A DNA stretch of 46,755 bases from an uncultured beta proteobacterium. GTDB lineage: Bacteria; Pseudomonadota; Gammaproteobacteria; Burkholderiales; Burkholderiaceae_C. Within the stretch, counting starts at the first letter, position 1; every line of letters starts with the position of its first letter. The stretch spans positions 1 to 46,755 of the forward strand of contig CAJCCO010000139.1 of assembly GCA_903960915.1 (NCBI GenBank), given 5' to 3'. Shown one piece after another: positions 32,497 through 39,679 of the stretch. The position numbers were made by a program, and so were the translations under genes. The notes under the pieces were generated by a model. The model saw only the letters and a program-made list of their open reading frames with translations, was not told the origin of the DNA and made no database searches.

Positions 32497-33656
32497 GGGG
32501 TGGACGTCTCAGAATGAACCAGTTTGCCATTTTCGTCAAAGCTCATAGAAGTCGGTACTTTGGGCATGGGCTTGGGCATAGGTGCCACGCCCGGCCTGAT
32601 CTGGGCCAAACCGAAGACATAGGCAATTACCTGCGCCACGGCATGGTACAGCTCTTCGGGCACAGGGTGATCTAACTTGGTGGTGAAGTACAAAGCCCGT
32701 GCCAGCGGTGGGGCCGAGAAAATTTCGATGCCGTGGTTTTTGGCTTCTTCTCGAATCCGGGTCGCCATGAAATCAGCCCCTTTGGCGAGCAAGATAGGTG
32801 CGCCATCGGAGGTGGGGTCGTAGGCCAGGGCCACGGCAAAGTGTTCCGGGTTGGTGATGATGACGTCAGCGTCTTTAACCTTTTGCATCATCTTGGCGTT
32901 GGCCACTTCGCGCTGGCGCCGGCGAATCTGGGCTTTCACCTCGGGGCGACCTTCCATGTCCTTCATTTCATCGCGAATTTCCTGCTTGGTCATGCGCATG
33001 CGTTTCATGAAGGAATAGCGCTGGTAAGGCGCATCTATCAGCGCGATGAGCACCAGACACAGCGCCAGCCACAAAGCAGATTCGATGATGAGTTTGCCCG
33101 CCAGGGCCATCCCAGGCTCCAGCCCCATGGAGCCCATCATCATGAGCTCAGTCAGGTGGTTGTTGACCAACAAAATCAAGACGCCACCCACCAGTGAGAA
33201 TTTCAATATGGCTTTGAGCAGCTCTACCAGGGCACGTGAGCCAAACATGCGCTTGAAGCCTTCCAGCGGGCTGAGCTTGGACAACTTGGGCATGATGGCA
33301 CTGAAGGAAAACAGGTAGCCACCGGTCGCCCCAGAGGCAACGATGGCCGCCACCATGGTCACCAGCATGATCGGCAACACCAGCGCAAAGGCGCTGAGCA
33401 GTTGCGAGGCGAACAAACCCGGCAGCATGGCCGGTGTATCCAGTGACGTGCGGTCAAAGGTAAAGCCTGCAGCAAAAAAAGTGCTGAGTTTGCTCATCCA
33501 TAAACCACCCATGGTGAGAAGCATCAAGACAGCCGAGAGCACCACCGCAGCAGCCGGCAACTCGACCGAGCGCGCCACTTGCCCATCATCTCGCGCCTGC
33601 TGGAGCTTGCGCGAGGTGGGTTCTTCGGTCTTTTGGGAGCTGTCGCTTTCAGACAT
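32493..33656 (-). CDS. flhB: Flagellar export protein FlhB with NPEH site
   Basis: 387 residues. N-terminus EEPTSRKLQQARDDGQVARS, four membrane segments (about 33-55, 85-110, 145-165, 188-208), then the cytoplasmic domain. The autocleavage site normally reads NPTH; here residues 269-272 are NPEH, at the same number as in Salmonella. After it AVALAYD-GAPILLAKG and PEELYHAVAQVIAYVF are normal. FlhB sets substrate switching with FliK. It starts 12 bases after fliR and overlaps the SPOR gene. Confidence 0.97.
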   Translation of the reverse strand: MSESDSSQKTEEPTSRKLQQARDDGQVARSVELPAAAVVLSAVLMLLTMGGLWMSKLSTFFAAGFTFDRTSLDTPAMLPGLFASQLLSAFALVLPIMLVTMVAAIVASGATGGYLFSFSAIMPKLSKLSPLEGFKRMFGSRALVELLKAILKFSLVGGVLILLVNNHLTELMMMGSMGLEPGMALAGKLIIESALWLALCLVLIALIDAPYQRYSFMKRMRMTKQEIRDEMKDMEGRPEVKAQIRRRQREVANAKMMQKVKDADVIITNPEHFAVALAYDPTSDGAPILLAKGADFMATRIREEAKNHGIEIFSAPPLARALYFTTKLDHPVPEELYHAVAQVIAYVFGLAQIRPGVAPMPKPMPKVPTSMSFDENGKLVHSETSTP

Positions 33657-33668
33657 GGTGCCTCCGCT

Positions 33669-34439
33669 TTACTGCAGTCCAACCACGGCGCGTACTTGCA
33701 AGAAGCCTTGCAACCACAACCATTGAATGCGGGCGCCGATACTGGGCAAGGCCAGCATCAGTACGATAAATCCGGCGACGATCATCGCGGGCAAGCCCAC
33801 CGAAAAAATATTCAGGCTGGGGGCCGCGCGTGTGACCATGCCCATACCAACATTGACAAAAAGCAGCGTCACCATGACGGGCAGGGCGGTGAGCACAGCG
33901 CCCAGAAAAATCATGGAGCTCCAGGACACCAGTTGCGCCCAAGCGGCCTGACTCAACAGAGGTTGCCCAATCGGCATGCTGGTGAAGCTGTCTATCACCA
34001 GGCCCAGTAGCATGGCGTGACCGCCCAGGCCGACAAAAATGAGTGTCGCCAGGATCAGCAGAAACTGGGCAATCACCGGCACGTTGCCCAAGTTGGGGTC
34101 AATCATGCTGGCCATGGAGAGGCCCATGGCGTTAGACACCGACTGCCCACCCACCAGCATGGCGGCAGTTACCACCTGCAGGCTCATACCCATGAGCAGC
34201 CCAATGGCCAACTGGTTAAATATTTCAACCAGCCCGGCGGCAGACACCGGATCAATTTTGGGCCAGTCGTGCAAGGGGTAGACCAACCAGGTAATGGCCA
34301 GGGCCAATAAGATACGCACCCGTAGATTGAGCGCGCGGAGCGAAAAAATGGGGGCGGAGGTCAGCAGTGCCGAGATCCGCAGCATCGGCCACAGAAATGA
34401 ATAAAAGCGCTCGACGATGTCTGCGGCAAGAAGGTTCAT
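33669..34439 (-). CDS. fliR: Flagellar export gate protein FliR
   Basis: 256 residues from ATG 34439 (MNLLAADIVERFYSFLWPMLR). The frame is open further to 34532 but that would add non-hydrophobic sequence overlapping fliQ. Six hydrophobic segments and ALPVMVTLLFVNVGMGMVTRAAPSLNIF are typical. It forms the export gate with FliP and FliQ in the membrane. Confidence 0.95.
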   Translation of the reverse strand: MNLLAADIVERFYSFLWPMLRISALLTSAPIFSLRALNLRVRILLALAITWLVYPLHDWPKIDPVSAAGLVEIFNQLAIGLLMGMSLQVVTAAMLVGGQSVSNAMGLSMASMIDPNLGNVPVIAQFLLILATLIFVGLGGHAMLLGLVIDSFTSMPIGQPLLSQAAWAQLVSWSSMIFLGAVLTALPVMVTLLFVNVGMGMVTRAAPSLNIFSVGLPAMIVAGFIVLMLALPSIGARIQWLWLQGFLQVRAVVGLQ

Positions 34440-34458
34440 GGCCGTGGCAACGCGCCGC

Positions 34459-34728
34459 TCAGGTGAACAGGGTCGGTATTCTCTGGAACACGCTGCGGGT
34501 GTAATCCACCAGCATGCCCAGTTGCCAGCCACCCACCACGGCCAGTGTGATCGCCATGGCGACCAGTTTGGGGATGAAGCTCAAGGTGGATTCATTGATT
34601 GAGGTGGCAGCCTGGATGATGCCGATGAATAAACCGACGGCCAGGGCAACCCCCAGAAGTGGCGCAGAAATCAGCACAGTCATCCAAAGGGCTTGGTGGC
34701 CCAACTCAATCACGGTAGAAATATCCAT
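34459..34728 (-). CDS. fliQ: Flagellar export gate protein FliQ
   Basis: 89 residues, two membrane helices (about 15-37 and 55-75), with ISAPLLGVALAVGLFIGIIQAAT, the usual FliQ pattern and size. It starts 25 bases after fliP. Confidence 0.96.
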   Translation of the reverse strand: MDISTVIELGHQALWMTVLISAPLLGVALAVGLFIGIIQAATSINESTLSFIPKLVAMAITLAVVGGWQLGMLVDYTRSVFQRIPTLFT

Positions 34729-34753
34729 GGTCTAGGTCTTTTCTAATCAAAAC

Positions 34754-35494
34754 TCAGGTGACAAAACTGGCAGCCAGCGAGCCCATGATCAGGCTCCAGC
34801 CGTCTACCAGCACAAACAGCATGAGCTTGAAGGGCATGGAGATCATCATGGGTGACAGCATCATCATGCCCATGGACATCAGCACGCTGGCCACGATCAG
34901 GTCAATCACCACAAAGGGGATGTAAATCAAGAAGCCAATGGTGAAGGCGCTTTTCAGCTCCGAGGTAATGAATGCCGGCACCAGCGTCAGGAAGGGCACC
35001 GACTGGGCGTCTAGCGCATCGCTCTTGCGCGCCATTTGCATGAAAAGCGCAATATCGTCTTCGCGAGTTTGTTTCAGCATGAAGCCACGGATGGGCGCCT
35101 CTGCAGCAGCCAGGGCTTTGTCAAACGCCATGCCTTGCTCCATGTACGGCACCATGGCGTTTTGGTAAACGTCGGTCAACACGGGCGACATGATGAACAG
35201 CGTCAGAAACAGGGAAATGCCGACCAACACCACGTTGGGCGGGGTCTGCCCTGTACCCAGCGCTTGGCGCAGCAGCGACATGACAATGATGATGCGCACA
35301 AAGGACGTCATCATCAGCAGCAGGGACGGCAGCACCGACAGCGTGGTCATCAACGCCAGCAACTGCAAAGACAGGCTGTACTGCGTGCCTTTGGCGCCGC
35401 CAGCTACGTTGATGATCGGCAAACCTTGCGACCAGCCCGCCAAAGGGGCCAAAGTTGCCAGCAGTACCAGGCAGAAAACTACTCTACGCCACAT
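34754..35494 (-). CDS. fliP: Flagellar export gate protein FliP
   Basis: 246 residues from ATG 35494 (MWRRVVFCLVLLATLAPLAG, a signal peptide as in other FliP). The frame runs up to 35524 inside fliO. TSFVRIIIVMSLLRQALGT and the C-terminal IDLIVASVLMSMGMMMLSP are diagnostic. It overlaps the fliO end by 11 bases. Confidence 0.96.
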   Translation of the reverse strand: MWRRVVFCLVLLATLAPLAGWSQGLPIINVAGGAKGTQYSLSLQLLALMTTLSVLPSLLLMMTSFVRIIIVMSLLRQALGTGQTPPNVVLVGISLFLTLFIMSPVLTDVYQNAMVPYMEQGMAFDKALAAAEAPIRGFMLKQTREDDIALFMQMARKSDALDAQSVPFLTLVPAFITSELKSAFTIGFLIYIPFVVIDLIVASVLMSMGMMMLSPMMISMPFKLMLFVLVDGWSLIMGSLAASFVT

Positions 35495-35783
35495 GTTTGA
35501 CTTCTGTCGATGGCGGCTCTTCAACCCACGTGGCCAGAGACGTGAACTGGCCGGGGCTCACCCCCACCAGCACCTGGTGCGCACCAGCGCGCATCAGCAC
35601 AATTTTTTGGCGTGGGCCGAAGCTCACCGACTCAAGCAATTCCAATTGGAGAGGGCCACTGGTGGTTTTGCCCATGTGCTTCATGCGCTTGAGCATCCAC
35701 AAAGTGGCGCCCAGCAGCACTAAAACAATGACCAGGCTGCCAATGAATTGGAGGACATTAAAGCCCGGGTTCACACTTGCCAT
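35484..35783 (-). CDS. fliO: Flagellar assembly protein FliO
   Basis: 99 residues from ATG 35783; a TTG at 35795 would overlap fliN. One membrane segment (VLQFIGSLVIVLVLLGATLW) near the start, followed by the FliO core KRMKHMGK, LELLESVSFGPRQKIVLM and HQVLVGVSPGQ. It stabilises FliP during gate assembly. Confidence 0.92.
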   Translation of the reverse strand: MASVNPGFNVLQFIGSLVIVLVLLGATLWMLKRMKHMGKTTSGPLQLELLESVSFGPRQKIVLMRAGAHQVLVGVSPGQFTSLATWVEEPPSTEVKHVA

Positions 35784-35791
35784 GGTGGGGC

Positions 35792-36100
35792 TCAAAGGTG
35801 TTTCATGCGCTCGGAGGCGGGCACAACACGTGTCAGGCGTATGCCATAGCGTTCATTGACCAAGACCACCTCGCCCTGGGCGACCACGGTGTTGTTGACC
35901 AGCAAATCCAGCGGTTCGCCCGCAATCTTGTCCAGCTCCACCACACTGCCTTGGGTCAGGCGCATGAGGTCGCGGATCTTGATCATGGCGCGTCCCACTT
36001 CAATCGACAAGGTCACACTGATGTTTTGCAACACATCGGGGTTGATCTGGTTGGGGGCGTTAAGGGCCTGAAGGGCGTCTTCTTTGAGAGGTTCGTTCAT
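35792..36100 (-). CDS. fliN: C-ring protein FliN
   Basis: 102 residues, a standard short FliN. SPOA domain: ISVTLSIEVGRAMIKIRDL, then GSVVELDKIAGEPLDLLVNN and AQGEVVLVNERYGIRLTRVV. It forms the lower C ring with FliM. It starts 18 bases after fliM. Confidence 0.97.
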   Translation of the reverse strand: MNEPLKEDALQALNAPNQINPDVLQNISVTLSIEVGRAMIKIRDLMRLTQGSVVELDKIAGEPLDLLVNNTVVAQGEVVLVNERYGIRLTRVVPASERMKHL

Positions 36101-36118
36101 GTCGTATTTCCTGGTTAA

Positions 36119-37111
36119 TCACTGTGCGCCAGGCACAACAGCTCGCTCAATTTGGACTGCGGTTTGCGTCCCCAGTGTTCCTACCTGAACATCAAAGGCC
36201 GGAATTCCGTTGGGCTGGAGGCAGGCCAGCGCTGGTTTTTTAAAGTAAAGCACGTCACCAGCTTGCATGGTTTCCAGCACGCTGAGCGTGGTTGAAATTT
36301 GTCCCAAAATCACGCTGGCTTCCAGGCAAGAACCGCCCACGGCATTTTCCAGGTCATCACGCCATTGCTTGTCTGACTCTTCATTGCCGTCACCGGTTTG
36401 AACCCGGCTGCGCAGCAGTTCGCGCACGGGTTTAAGCGAGGAATAGGGGTAGACCAGGTCGATGAAGCCCATGCTTTGGGTGCTGCTTTCAGTTTCAAAG
36501 CGGGTCAAAATAACCAGGTCGTTCTCATCGGCAATTTGTGCAAACTGGGGATTGATCTCGGAGCTGACCAATTCAAAGTCCAGGGCCATCAAGGGTGACC
36601 AGGCTTCCTTGAGCGACCTGAAGAACACATCGAGAATCATCTTGATGATGCGCATCTCGGTGGGGGTGAACATGCGGCCGGGCGCCAATTGCCCCAGGCT
36701 GCCACTGCCAAAGCCACCAAAGAAACTGTCGAGTGAACTGAACACCACCGTGGGATCAATCACCACAATGGAGTAGCCCCGCAGCGGGTTCATGCGCACG
36801 ACGTTGACCGAGAGGGGCGGGCGCAAGTCTTTCAGGTAATCACCAAAGCGCAGGATTTGAACTTTGTTCGGGTTGATGCGGGGGCTGGTACGCAGCACCT
36901 CCATCAGGCTCAAACGGTACATGCGGATGAAGCGTTCATTGATCATGTCAATGGAGGCCACGTTCACGCCCAGGCTGCTGTCTTCACTGGCCAGGTCATG
37001 CTTTTTCACCCGTGCGGCCGTGTTGAAGCCCGTGTCCACGGCGATGGAGCCGTCCTTCACGCCTTCGGACAGCGCCGACAGTTCTTCGGGGGTAAGTAAG
37101 TTGTTAGCCAT
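36119..37111 (-). CDS. fliM: C-ring protein FliM
   Basis: 330 residues. The CheY-P-binding helix at the start (LLTPEELSALSEGV), middle CheC-like domain with INPNKVQILRFGDYLKDLRPP and FFGGFGSG (FliG contact), and a C-terminal SPOA part. Switch component of the motor. Confidence 0.97.
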   Translation of the reverse strand: MANNLLTPEELSALSEGVKDGSIAVDTGFNTAARVKKHDLASEDSSLGVNVASIDMINERFIRMYRLSLMEVLRTSPRINPNKVQILRFGDYLKDLRPPLSVNVVRMNPLRGYSIVVIDPTVVFSSLDSFFGGFGSGSLGQLAPGRMFTPTEMRIIKMILDVFFRSLKEAWSPLMALDFELVSSEINPQFAQIADENDLVILTRFETESSTQSMGFIDLVYPYSSLKPVRELLRSRVQTGDGNEESDKQWRDDLENAVGGSCLEASVILGQISTTLSVLETMQAGDVLYFKKPALACLQPNGIPAFDVQVGTLGTQTAVQIERAVVPGAQ

Positions 37112-37142
37112 GGCGTTGCGCGGATTTTTTGCTCAAGAGGGC

Positions 37143-37784
37143 TTACTGCACGATGAAGGAGGTGAAAAATACCTCTTCAATACCGCCAAAGTCTTCGTAT
37201 TTTTCGAGCAAGGTGTTCATCACGTCGCGAATTTTCACGCCCAGTTCTTTTCTGAATTCGGGCTTGAGCAAATCGGCTTCTGCCGTCATGCGCATGGTGT
37301 CCATGACCACTGAGCGCAAAGCAAAGTCGTGCTTCTTCACGTTCTCAATGACGCGCTCGTCATAGTGGGTCATGATGGCGATTTGCACCGACATCACTTT
37401 CTTTGAGCCCACCAGATTCACCAAATAGTCTTTGTCCATCTGGTGATACGTGTATTCAAAACGTGCCAGCTCAGGTGATTTTTTGGAGAGTTTTCCAGGT
37501 GGGCCGCCCGCCTTGGCATCGCCCTTCTTGTCGCCATGAGCGCCTGCATCTTTTTTATCGCCGTGCCCGCCGGCATCTTTCTTCTCGCCATGGGCACCGC
37601 CCGCAGCGCCTTCGTCGAGCATCTCGTCGGCTGATTCAGCGGGTTTCTTGCTGAAAAAACCAGTCGCAAACATGGTGCCGACCACGGTAATGGCCAGCAA
37701 AACCACGACGGCCACCGCTGCAATAATAATTTTTACCAGAGGCTTCTTGGGCTTTGGTTCTGTTTCTACAATTTCTTCAGCCAT
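37143..37784 (-). CDS. fliL: FliL, with a repeat-containing periplasmic linker
   Basis: 213 residues, above the usual 140-180. One membrane segment about 17-42 (LVKIIIAAVAVVVLLAITVV). A His/Gly/Lys/Asp-rich linker at 64-90 repeats HG-KKDAG units. The FliL core follows (FEYTYHQMDKDYLVNLVGSK ... IEEVFFTSFIVQ). FliL surrounds the stator plug. It starts 46 bases after fliK and may also be served by the candidate sigma-54 site at 38005. Confidence 0.95.
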   Translation of the reverse strand: MAEEIVETEPKPKKPLVKIIIAAVAVVVLLAITVVGTMFATGFFSKKPAESADEMLDEGAAGGAHGEKKDAGGHGDKKDAGAHGDKKGDAKAGGPPGKLSKKSPELARFEYTYHQMDKDYLVNLVGSKKVMSVQIAIMTHYDERVIENVKKHDFALRSVVMDTMRMTAEADLLKPEFRKELGVKIRDVMNTLLEKYEDFGGIEEVFFTSFIVQ

Positions 37785-37830
37785 GCGTCACCTCATGTGT
37801 AGTCAATATAAACCCGTGTTCCCATTCGCC

Positions 37831-39465
37831 TCATGCCAGCACATCCCAACCCTTGTTGGGATCTAGTCTGACGGGGCGGGCGCTTAAGGTACTTACGCTG
37901 ATGTCTTCGTCTTTGTTCGTGACGCGGCTTACAAATTGAGGCTCGCGCCCAGGTGTCGGATTTCCGCCAGATTGCCGACTTTGTTCCCCGTTCACCCAGA
38001 CTGAAGCAACAGGCATGCCAGTTTGTGCCAGTGCGTCTTTTAGTTTGTTCATGCCCTGTGCCAGCAGTTCGCGGGTGGACTGGGTGTCAGACATGAACAG
38101 GGCATCAAGTCCGCCTTTGTGCATGTCTAACTCAATGTCAATTTGACCCAGGCTGGCGGGTTGCATGCGCAGTTGTAACTTCCAGTCGCCTTGTTTGATC
38201 TGGTTGATCAGGCGCTGCCCAACCGCTTCACCCAAGCGGTCAGCCAGTTGCTGGTATTGCTCGCTGCGTTGTTGATTCAGTACCGCGGCATTGGTGGTGC
38301 TGCCTGGCGCCGCAGCTTCAGACTGGCCTTTAAGAGAGGTTGATGCATTGAAGTCCAGGCTGCTGGTCAGGGGCGAGTCTGTGCCTGCTTCTCCCACGGT
38401 ATTGAAGGCAGCGTCACTTTGTTCCGTGGCCAGGGCCAAATTGGCGGTCATGCCGGGTTTAAGGTCCTTGGCGCCTAATAAAGAAAGGCTTTGCAACAGC
38501 TGGGTGGCCGCTGCATCCATTGTCAAGGTGCCCCAGGTGGTCTGCTTGGCCGTGCCAGACATTTGCGCCAGTTGCCGGGTGATGTCCTGGTTGCTGGCGT
38601 CAAGCTTGAACCGGAAAGCCTCTGTCATGGCGGCATCGGAAGCCGAGGCCTCGGCACCTTCTATGTTTAAAGGTGGGGTGGGCAGTGTCAGGCTCTTTTT
38701 GGGTCCGACTTGCAAGGCCACAACAGAGACCCCGGCTGGCATGTTTTGTCCACCGGCGATGGCCACGCCAGGGGTTTGGAGGGCGGAGACCTGCTCGGCA
38801 GGGCGGGTCATGCTGCTTGGCAAAGTGACAGCCTGGTGCGAGGCCGCCATGGGTAAGCCCGGCTGCAGGGTGGCCATCAGGGCGGCGCTGGTCAGGGCAT
38901 CACCCTCAGTGAGGGGGCTTTTCGCCAAAGCATCGCCTTCACTCGTCAAAATGACGGGGGAGGTTGGGCGCACGGCCAAAGGTGCCCAGTCTGGTTGGGC
39001 ACGCCAGGCCATGGCCATGGCCTGGTCTGGGGTAGTGGCAGGAACTGACGCAGAACCAGGTGCCCATGACATAGGCAAGGCAGCCGTGATTGCAGGCGCG
39101 CTAACCGGCATGGAAAATGCGGCGCTTGCGTTCGGCTCGACCGGTATATTCCCAAACAGCAACTTGACTGCCGACTCATCCAGACCTTGTGCCCGCGCAA
39201 AAGCAGCCAGGCTGCCCAGATCAGGCAAAGGTGCGCCAGTCGTGATGAGGTCGATCTCAGGACCCAGGGGCTGAACTTGCAAAACGGCGCCTGCACTGCC
39301 CAGAGCGGCAAGTTCTTGCCGCTGGTGGCCTTGCAGGTAATCGCTCACAAGCGCGTTGAATTCAACCCCGCCCAGGGTTTTTTCGGTAGGCGGTGTACCC
39401 GGTGCTGGCTCTAGGCCAGCCTTGGAAAATGGTGTTGTAGCGGAAAAAAATAGATTTGCATCCAT
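37831..39465 (-). CDS. fliK: Hook-length control protein FliK
   Basis: 544 residues from ATG 39465, with AAGGA upstream; the frame extends to 39501. Ala/Pro/Ser/Thr-rich ruler part over about 430 residues, then the FliK C-domain (LADRLGEAVGQRLINQIKQG, WKLQLRMQPASLGQIDIELD, MPVASVWVNGEQSR). It is exported, measures the hook and switches FlhB. Length is above the enteric FliK (about 405), in keeping with the large hook subunit. Divergent from flhA. Confidence 0.94.
   Translation of the reverse strand: MDANLFFSATTPFSKAGLEPAPGTPPTEKTLGGVEFNALVSDYLQGHQRQELAALGSAGAVLQVQPLGPEIDLITTGAPLPDLGSLAAFARAQGLDESAVKLLFGNIPVEPNASAAFSMPVSAPAITAALPMSWAPGSASVPATTPDQAMAMAWRAQPDWAPLAVRPTSPVILTSEGDALAKSPLTEGDALTSAALMATLQPGLPMAASHQAVTLPSSMTRPAEQVSALQTPGVAIAGGQNMPAGVSVVALQVGPKKSLTLPTPPLNIEGAEASASDAAMTEAFRFKLDASNQDITRQLAQMSGTAKQTTWGTLTMDAAATQLLQSLSLLGAKDLKPGMTANLALATEQSDAAFNTVGEAGTDSPLTSSLDFNASTSLKGQSEAAAPGSTTNAAVLNQQRSEQYQQLADRLGEAVGQRLINQIKQGDWKLQLRMQPASLGQIDIELDMHKGGLDALFMSDTQSTRELLAQGMNKLKDALAQTGMPVASVWVNGEQSRQSGGNPTPGREPQFVSRVTNKDEDISVSTLSARPVRLDPNKGWDVLA
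37966..37979 (-). promoter_or_regulatory. Candidate activator box before fliL
   Basis: Minus strand GTCGGCAATCTGGC, 12 of 14 equal to the flgB leader element, about 20 bases after the start predicted for the site at 38005. It lies inside fliK coding sequence. Confidence 0.35.
38005..38020 (-). promoter_or_regulatory. Candidate sigma-54 promoter for fliL, inside fliK
   Basis: Minus strand TGGCAT-GCCTG-TTGCT. The match is complete but it lies in codons of a conserved stretch (GMPVAS), so chance is possible. The leader to fliL would be about 210 bases. Confidence 0.4.
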
Positions 39466-39516
39466 TGAATTTTCGATCCTTGAAAGTACTGCATGCCACA
39501 TGGCTGCAAGGGATTA

Positions 39517-39532
39517 CGCAAGAACCGTGACA
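39517..39532 (-). promoter_or_regulatory. Weak sigma-54-like site before fliK
   Basis: Minus strand TGTCAC-GGTTC-TTGCG. The -12 element is good but one of the two invariant G at -24 is missing. It is the best candidate in the fliK leader. Confidence 0.3.
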
Positions 39533-39591
39533 GGTTATTTGTTGCCACTTTCAGGGCCCGTGCGCGAATCAACAGTGGTGTCGGAAATGCA

Positions 39592-39607
39592 TGGCATGTT
39601 CTTTGCA
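39592..39607 (+). promoter_or_regulatory. Sigma-54 promoter of the flhA operon
   Basis: TGGCAT-GTTCT-TTGCA, a full match, about 75 bases before flhA. A GTCAA half-site lies at 39639-39643, at the position of the boxes in the other leaders. Confidence 0.75.
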
Positions 39608-39679
39608 TTAATCGCCTGGCGTAGTCACTTTTCTATCAGTCAAGTGGAACTGGCGCCCTTAATCTCACTTTGGTAATCA

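Noticed and set aside
38291..39274. 327-residue plus-strand open frame opposite fliK
   Set aside because: Mirror of the low-complexity ruler region of FliK; no ribosome site and no recognisable protein.
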